Of a stretch of DNA of 64,000 nucleotides, positions 57,328 to 64,000 are shown one piece after another; the stretch's first letter is position 1, and each line of letters starts with the position of its first letter. The notes beneath the pieces are model-generated. The model did no database searches, was not told the DNA's origin, and saw nothing but the letters and a program-made list of their open reading frames with translations. Origin of the DNA: Macrophomina tecta (taxonomy: Eukaryota; Ascomycota; Dothideomycetes; Botryosphaeriales; Botryosphaeriaceae); the NCBI GenBank assembly GCA_024180945.1, contig JAKSGN010000035.1, positions 62,001 to 126,000 of the forward strand, in the 5' to 3' direction. The position numbers and the translations under genes are program-made.

Positions 57328-60300
57328 TTCGGCGGGTGATGTGATCGAGGCGTGCGCTGATGGAATTGGGTTGAGTTTTGCGGAGGCGGAGGACTGGCGC
57401 GACGCGTCGATCAGCAGTGGTTCTGGATCGCGCACGGCGAGGGCGGGTGGAGCGAAACAAAGCAAGGAGGAAAACACGAGCGAAGGGCGAAGAGACGGGG
57501 TGGGGGAGAGCGCGACCGACAATAGCAGCAACGCGCTGTGCGGGCAAATGGCAGCGCAGGTGAGGTGATGGCGCGACGGGTGAAGTGAGGTGCGTGTTGT
57601 CGCGAAGTCGCCGGTGCTGGCTGGGGGCTGGCCAGCCGCCAGCCGGGATGTGCTTGTGCCTGAGGCATCGAAGCTGGGCCTGGGGCCCTGGAGCCAGGGA
57701 AGTCCTGGCCCCGTCTTGCACGGCGCTTGCCAGCGTGGCTAGTGTCATGCACAGCCGCACTGCGCCACGGCTGTTGACGCTATGAAGACGCACCTCAGGC
57801 GATGACTCCTCCGTTGAACCTGACACAACCGGATGCCGCCGCTGCCAACACCACTCCCGCCCGCGCCAGGGCCGCCGTACAACCACGCACTGCTACACGC
57901 CGGAGTCACCGCTTCCCGCCCGGCCGCCAGTATCACGAGGACGTTGAGCCAGCACCCTTGTCTCCCAGTGCGCGAGGCGTGCTGTCCGACACCCCTCTCG
58001 CCGTCGGCTATCAACCACGGCGCGTCAACAAGAGTGAGGCCAGAGCAGCTGCAGCCCTGAGCGTCCCTTGCCAGCATCTCGTGAACTCCATCTGCCCCGG
58101 AGGAGACTGCTACTTTTGTGCGTGATGGTGTGCTGGCTGCGGTCTGCTCAGCCGATTTGGCTGATCGCTGTTCTCCTGCAAACTCTGCAGTGCGCCAGTA
58201 GTGCCGATGAATTCCCATTTTCTCTTTACCTCAACTCAGACCGTACTGTTCCCCCCTGGTCTTCTTACGTCAGTGGCCTGTTTTCTTTCATCCTTTCTCA
58301 GCATGACCAATCACCCGCCCGGAATACGAGGTGTGCACAGGCTTCCGTCCAAAAAATCGCCGAGTGGACAGCCTCCGCTGCTCGCTGAAGGTCGGGCACC
58401 TTACAGGACAAGTTGCACCATTTCAAGCTTGCGGTGGTGCTTTCCTTAATGTCTTCGGTCCGCACAGAGCTGCGCCCAGCTACAGCAGCACAGGATCTTG
58501 AAGCATAGTCTATTATGCCAAGGGGAACTGCGTTGTAATTTGGATATACTCCCGAGATGGTCACATTCCTGTATACCCCACGGTTGCACACATTACGAGA
58601 TACCATCGTGACCACCGAGGAGTACTGTTATTCTGGCCTATTTGGTGCTCACGATAGGGGACCTCGTACTCCGGACCGCGCCGTCAAATTTCGATAACCG
58701 CTGCGCACCGACTGTTGTGAATGCGCCAATTCCTCGACCCGATTGGACGTCCTGAAATTTCTTTCAATGTCCGCCATTTCCTTCGTCACCGTCATGAAAT
58801 ACTGATCAACTTTGGAGAGAACGCCTCCGCAAGCAGGCCGAAGGCGGCGCTTAATGGCGCCTTTTCGATGCGCCATCTGGCAGGCTGGGCGATCTAGACT
58901 TCGTCACCCCACTATCCCCACCGGACTCAAACGAACAGTCACGGACACCTCAAACGTCCTCCGCCTGTTTCACCTCGCCTATCTTGACGCCTAACACCGG
59001 TGGGGATTGGCACAGCAACTGCAACGCCCCCGAGACTCTCCCCCCAGCCCTTGCGCGATATTCAATGCCGCCGCAAGCCTCGAGTGTATCGAGGTTGCTA
59101 CGTGCCATCGTCGATCTTTTCATATTGTCATTGCTCATCACACAGTCGGTTTCTCGATACAGCGGGGTGCAGATCTCGTCACACCCTCTGGCACTTCTAG
59201 GCTTGTTCCTCTGAGCTCATGGCAGCCAGCGGGATGAGGGACGGCCGACCTTGCAACCACCACATCCTTGCGGCGGAGAATGGCCCCGGGGGACGACCAG
59301 GTGAGCGAGCATCGCTTTCAGTAAGGGCGCTGCTTCCCGTCCACCCTGACGGCCGGGGAACACTAGGGTGGACGGGTGGGCGAGTCAAGAGGCTTGCTAG
59401 GCAATATCATGCAGTGGGGAAAACGGGAGACGGATGTTGTCCGTTGGCCGTTGGGCAGGATGGTCCTTGCTGCACCAGGAGCAAAATGGAGTCTCCAAGC
59501 GCACCAGGGTGTTTTACGCGCAGCGAGTGAAAGTGGAAAAACAGCATCTGGCGCTCTCATTGGCTCCACATGTGAGGTGCTAAATCACGTGCTATTTTGC
59601 TCATGCGGGCTCCCCTGCTTGTCACCCGCCTGCCGACCAGTCACACAGCGGAGCAGGGTTTTCTCTCAAATGGCGGCTTGCGGCCCTCTTCCGCACGGCC
59701 AGCCTCAGGGAGCGCGCCGAAGACGACGAGCTTACGCGCGGGATCTCCGCCTCGTTTCCAGATTTCCAGCACCGCGCGATCAGAACTCACAGGCTGGGGC
59801 AAAAAATTTTCTGCTCAGAGTCAACGGGCAGCACTCAGCTGCGACGGATCTGCACGATGTGCTGGCAGGCTCGGCAACTGGTCGGTGGCTGTGCAGATTA
59901 GAGCCGCGGGCGGGCGCGCTTCGGTGGCTGCTCTCGCGCGCGCCCTGTCTGGGGGAATCTGCGCACCCGCCGCACCTCGGACTGGCCGATTCGAGCTGCA
60001 TGCAAGACCGAGGACCGGAAGCTGGATCGTCGCGTTGCTTTGCAAGGAACAGGCCATGCTCTTGGTCGCTCGGCAGCCCTGCGCTACCGCTGGCCGCGCC
60101 GGGATGACTGTGCGCCGGTGGATCAGGTGTGGCGCTTCGCACGGCAGCAGGAATCAGTCCTGACGAATGCTTCCCGGGCGGCCAACGCTGCTGCCGACTC
60201 TGTTGGACGCCCGCTCGCGGCGACGCGCATGTCGACGGGCGCCAGGGCTGGCTTACTCCAGCCCGGCGTGCGCAAGGTGGCTTCTTTGGCAGCGATCGGC

Positions 60301-61383
60301 AGCGCGCAACAGCGGCCTCTCAGTCTTGTGCGGGCAGCACTGTTGTGGCCTGGATTTCAGGCTGTCGGTAGGCGCAGCCGCACCTCCCACGAATGGCGGA
60401 GACGCCCTGCTGCAGGGGCGCCGCTCGCCTGCTCCACCGCACGCTGCTGCTGCTGCTGCTGCTGCTGCGAATCGCCGTGTGCTGGCGCCTCTCTCGCCCT
60501 TCACTGGCCTGCAGGCCTTCCTTCGCAGCGCGCAAGCGCCCAAGCAGCCGTCAGCCGCGACACAGCCCGGCGCCGGCAGCAGAGTATTTACCTCGACGGC
60601 AGCGCGGTCGCACGGCGCACAGCACCGTCGTCCCGCTCGCTCGCTCGTTTCTGCCTTATCCTCGCCCCCTGACCCCCGCGGCGCCGGCGATAGGCTTGGG
60701 CTCCGGCCCTTGGGCTGCACTGATCCACGGAAACCAGCGGCACTGCCCTTCAGCGGCACGCTCGCGCCATCTTCTCCACGTCAGACCTCAAGTACATCAT
60801 CTATCGCGCCGGACCCTGTTCCCAGCGTGAATCGCGCATATCGCGCCGCGGCCAAACATAGCCCGCGCGAGTCAACACCGTGGCAAGGGCCTCGGCTGAG
60901 CCACAGGGTTCGCATGCCCTCTCCGTTATTCGCTCGGCAGACCCGGTGGCGTCACGTACAAGAGACTTTCATAGCGCGCGGGGATCGCCCGTCCGTTCGT
61001 CCTGGCCTTTGCTCAACCTTCCAACCCACCGCCCTCGCCCGCCGAATTTAATATTCCAGTGCTATCGGCTGCCATGCACATCCTCGAACTCCTGTAAGCT
61101 GCTCCCCTTTCGGTCCCACCGTCCCACCCCTCGCCTAGCCCGCCCTTGCACTCGCCTCGTGCTGCGTGCTTGCGCTGACTGCATATTTTCACCCTGGACC
61201 TGGTATCCTCGGTGCGCTGTCCCACGTCTTATACGAAGCAAGCTGACGCCCCGAACCTCGCAGATAGCACGACAGGCACGCTCATGCTTCCATGCGCCCG
61301 CCAGCGCACACTCGTCTCCGGAAGACAGCCCTTGGCAATCCTGCTTCCGACGCCCGCCTCGTCGCACCAAGCAGGCTTCCGAG
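57328..61383. other. 4-kb divergent non-coding interval
   Basis: It lies between the SAP gene (minus) and the Ser-rich gene (plus). 59200-61383 is GC-rich with overlapping low-complexity frames, one of 294 codons at 60167-61051, and a (GCT)8 run at 60443-60468. A short frame at 61074 (atg) ends in a donor-like gtaag and could be an upstream exon or uORF. No gene supported. Confidence 0.45.
60443..60468 (+). repeat. (GCT)8 triplet repeat
   Basis: Eight perfect GCT units plus two bases, 0.9 kb upstream of the Ser-rich gene start. The position and unit match the (GCT)6 run upstream of the phosphodiesterase. Confidence 0.85.
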
Positions 61384-64000
61384 ATGGCTTCCTATCAATA
61401 CAAATCCCACCAGGGCCTATCCTCGAGGCATGACGCCGCCTCCTCTATTCCCCAGCGCAACCCCTCGACTCGCTTGCCCACGAGGTCGGCCACCCCGAGT
61501 TCGTCCGCGAGCCATGTATCTGGTCCGTCTGCCGCATCGTCAAAGCTTACCAAGAGAAAGCCCGAAACTCCGTATGCCAGTAAGGCATATGGGAATGCAG
61601 CAGGTTCCACTAGCAGCAGCCAGAGGATCGCCCAGAGCTCGGGCACCGGTGCGATGCGCCGCGAAAATGCTTCTGGATCAGGACGCGCGCAACCCACCCA
61701 TCCACCACATCCTTCCCTCTCCCGCCCTCCACGTTTTGATTCAGTCTCTACCCGCACCCCCTCCCTTATGTCGGGCTCAACTGCAACCGCCTCGACCCGT
61801 GACAGTCCTGGAGCTGGGATGTTGAGGAGAAAAGTCTCGTCAATTGGCCGGCCTACCGCGCGTGCTGCTCGCACTGAATCGTCTGTCGCGCGTGAGAAGG
61901 CTCCTGTGTCCAGCAAGGCCCAGGATCAGTACTCCGACACCGTATTGGGCATTGCCATGCCTCCACTCTTGTCCACTATGGAGCCAATTGACGAGGAGAG
62001 GCGCTCAATGCTTGCTTCTTCTCACCAGTTGCAGGGTCTGCCACACCAGCTGAACACTGATGACTTGCCACCCCCTACCCCGGCCTATGCCCTTTCGGCG
62101 AGCCCGTCTACGCGATACTCCGAGTCGCCGGGCCGATTCAGTCACACCTCCTCGCCTACATCCATGTCCTCTCACTCTCCTGGCGTAGTTTTTCCGTCCA
62201 AGCTTGGACCAAGGCAAAGGCAAAGCAGCCCCACTCGAAGCAGGCCGCCTGTGACCCGGCGCAAGACAGACGACAACGGGTCCACAAATGATCTCCACGG
62301 CTTGCCATCGCTACACGAATCGACCGCGTCGTCGTCGTCGTCTTCGACGGTCCTGGCGCCTGCGAGTGATAGGAGACAATTGATGCTGAATACTGAGAAG
62401 ACATTGGCGCCTCCTTCGTCGTTGAAGCGCGAGGTTTCTCCAAGCGCGAATCGAGTGATGTGTCCCCCCGAGCGGTCTTCGCAGATTACCGTCGAAACCA
62501 GGATATCTGTCCAGTCCACCAGGGAAGCGGCGATATATCCTCCACCCGAGCTGGCACATCTTGCAGATACGAAGTCACCACAGAAATCCGCTGGCCAAAG
62601 ACCGTTAAGGCCGAGCCGTGAGGGCACACCAGACCTCTCTGGCCTTCAAGGGGGGCCTTCGCCTGTCGTACAAAGTAACCTAACTAGGCTCCCAATGCGC
62701 CATAGGCGTCAGACGTCTTCTGGATCCGGGATCTCACCTTTGAGCGCCGACACTTCTCGGAGACCATCATTCAGCACTTCTCCAAACCCGAGTGTCGGAT
62801 CGACCTTCTCCCCTGTCTCGGCGCATATCTCAACCACTAGAGGAACGACGCCTGATCAACAACCCGACGACAAGAAAAGCTCTTCTGTTCCACCAAGCCC
62901 GAACAAAGGAACGTCCAGGTTCGGCTTCTTCTCAAAGAGGACCAAGTCTGAAGGAGCACCCGCTCCACCACGTAAGGAGAAGAAACTTGTCCGCAAGGGA
63001 CCGATGGCAGGCACTGGTCATGAAGGCTATGGCAAGTATGGCGTCGGTCGTGGGCGGAGCACCAGTTCTACCAGCGTCACATCCAGCTACGGTCGGTCCG
63101 CAAGCCAAGACAGTATTACGAGCAACACCGTAGCGCGTCCTTCTGCAAGTCGCAAAAGCAGTTTGAAGAGCGAACCAGAAATGGATGGGTTCCTGAGGGA
63201 TAGACTCAACCCCAAGGTGCTTCGGGGAGAAGGCAGCGCGGCCTCGAGCGTGCGTGGTAATTCGGAAGGCGATCGCAGCGCCACGAGCTTGGATTCTATG
63301 AAGGACCGTCCCGGAATGGGGTCCCTCAACAACTCTTCAGTGTCTGTGGCCCAGTCAGGACGGCCGAGTGCCGACAGTAAAAGACCCTCATTACTGCCAT
63401 CTGCGATGGCTGATCCAGGTCGCGGAACGTCGCCTTTCAGAGTTGCAGGTTTACCGGGAACAATCCGTCGCCCCACCAGCAGTGACTCAAGTCTATCTGT
63501 CAACCTTCTGCCGTCATCAACACAGAGAACTGAAAAATCAAGCGGGAAGGTCGCAGTTGCACCTGAAGAATCGTCAACGGGGAGACAGGAGAACCGCCTG
63601 AAGAAGAAGAAAGAACCAGAAAGCAAACCGACGCGGAAGTGGAACTTTTTCCAACGTGCCCAGTCAGCACCGAAGCCTGAGCCGAAGCCTAAGCCGCAGT
63701 CACCGCCTACACAACAGATGCCAGCGGCCGTCTCTGGGCCTGTTCCGTCCAGGTCTGTCGCGCACTACGCGATCGATGACGCACAGGATCAGATCAATAT
63801 GGAAGATTTGGAGAGGCTCATGGAGGAAGCGGAAAGACTTGGTTATGAGTCCTCCGGTTCCCGACCACCATCACTTTATCGCTCCAGCACCCAGTCCAAG
63901 AAACACGGCAACTCCACTCTTCTTCCTTCCCCCCCGGTCCTCAGTCGTCCCTTTGGTGAACCTCAGCGTCCAGCTTCGCCTAAAGTACTCCTCCGAAACA
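61384..64000 (+). CDS. Large Ser/Pro/Arg-rich hypothetical protein, truncated by the window end
   Basis: A single frame stays open for 872 codons from an ATG at 61384 to the last base, without a stop or an obvious intron. The protein begins MASYQYKSHQGLSSRHDAA and is mostly disordered: Ser, Pro, Thr and Arg dominate with many S-P and R-x-x-S motifs. More conserved-looking islands are DTVLGIAMPPLLSTMEP, TSRFGFFSKRTKSEG, GTGHEGYGKYGVGRGRS, PTRKWNFFQRAQSAP, and an acidic helical stretch HYAIDDAQDQINMEDLERL near residue 800. No enzyme domain, signal peptide or membrane segment is seen. It is likely a phosphorylated scaffold or regulator conserved among filamentous fungi, but I do not recognise the family. 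The 3' part lies outside the window. Confidence 0.7.
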   Translation, partial: MASYQYKSHQGLSSRHDAASSIPQRNPSTRLPTRSATPSSSASHVSGPSAASSKLTKRKPETPYASKAYGNAAGSTSSSQRIAQSSGTGAMRRENASGSGRAQPTHPPHPSLSRPPRFDSVSTRTPSLMSGSTATASTRDSPGAGMLRRKVSSIGRPTARAARTESSVAREKAPVSSKAQDQYSDTVLGIAMPPLLSTMEPIDEERRSMLASSHQLQGLPHQLNTDDLPPPTPAYALSASPSTRYSESPGRFSHTSSPTSMSSHSPGVVFPSKLGPRQRQSSPTRSRPPVTRRKTDDNGSTNDLHGLPSLHESTASSSSSSTVLAPASDRRQLMLNTEKTLAPPSSLKREVSPSANRVMCPPERSSQITVETRISVQSTREAAIYPPPELAHLADTKSPQKSAGQRPLRPSREGTPDLSGLQGGPSPVVQSNLTRLPMRHRRQTSSGSGISPLSADTSRRPSFSTSPNPSVGSTFSPVSAHISTTRGTTPDQQPDDKKSSSVPPSPNKGTSRFGFFSKRTKSEGAPAPPRKEKKLVRKGPMAGTGHEGYGKYGVGRGRSTSSTSVTSSYGRSASQDSITSNTVARPSASRKSSLKSEPEMDGFLRDRLNPKVLRGEGSAASSVRGNSEGDRSATSLDSMKDRPGMGSLNNSSVSVAQSGRPSADSKRPSLLPSAMADPGRGTSPFRVAGLPGTIRRPTSSDSSLSVNLLPSSTQRTEKSSGKVAVAPEESSTGRQENRLKKKKEPESKPTRKWNFFQRAQSAPKPEPKPKPQSPPTQQMPAAVSGPVPSRSVAHYAIDDAQDQINMEDLERLMEEAERLGYESSGSRPPSLYRSSTQSKKHGNSTLLPSPPVLSRPFGEPQRPASPKVLLRN

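Noticed and set aside
57328..57531. 68-residue extension of the SAP protein resembling a signal peptide
   Set aside because: A nuclear RNA-binding protein should not carry one; the SAP domain begins right after the methionine at 57327 and family members start there.
60167..61051. 294-codon open frame and several overlapping frames upstream of the Ser-rich gene
   Set aside because: Low-complexity Ala/Pro/Arg content, no domain, and equally long frames on other strands; explained by high GC and scarcity of stop codons.

Overview
This is nuclear DNA of a filamentous ascomycete (Pezizomycotina; class Dothideomycetes is my guess from gene content only). The evidence is small GT-AG introns of about 45-180 bases with CTAAY-like branch points, typical fungal orthologues (PHO85/PHOA-type kinase, Cdh1, TFIIIA, RPB6, CWC22, MUP1-like permease, cAMP-receptor-like GPCR) and genes on both strands without operons. 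All exon structures were built by hand from splice signals, reading frame and family knowledge. I saw no prophage, CRISPR array, rRNA, confident tRNA or intact transposon.

Layout. 0-31 kb is gene-dense housekeeping: a partial unknown gene at the left edge, a DCAF-like WD40 protein, the splicing factor CWC22, a paraoxonase-family hydrolase, TFIIIA (minus) head-to-head with RPB6 (plus), S-formylglutathione hydrolase, a secreted GDSL/SGNH hydrolase (minus), a methionine-permease-like LAT transporter, DPM2, aspartyl aminopeptidase (minus) divergent from Cdh1, and the PHO85-type CDK. 31-64 kb is gene-sparse: a cAMP-receptor-like GPCR (minus), a single-exon orphan (minus), a class I cAMP phosphodiesterase with an N-terminal receiver-like domain, a SAP-domain Tho1-like protein (minus) and a large Ser/Pro-rich protein that runs off the right end. 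Between these are 4-5.5 kb non-coding stretches with homopolymer A/T tracts.

How the genes may work together. The GPCR and the phosphodiesterase would act at the input and the off-switch of one cAMP pathway and lie about 12 kb apart. TFIIIA and RPB6 both serve RNA polymerase III and share a 286-base intergenic promoter. CWC22 and the Tho1-like protein act in mRNA maturation; Cdh1 and the CDK in cell-cycle and nutrient control. Multi-kilobase GC-rich tracts with overlapping non-homologous open frames lie directly upstream of the GPCR, the phosphodiesterase and the Ser-rich gene. I read them as long leaders or promoters.

The most noteworthy points are the receiver-like domain on the phosphodiesterase, the long GC-rich upstream tracts, a probable broken CSC1/OSCA-like channel fragment behind the phosphodiesterase, two stop-free introns whose length is a multiple of three, and a possible mitochondrial alternative start in the aspartyl aminopeptidase. 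I found no system that I can defend as entirely new.
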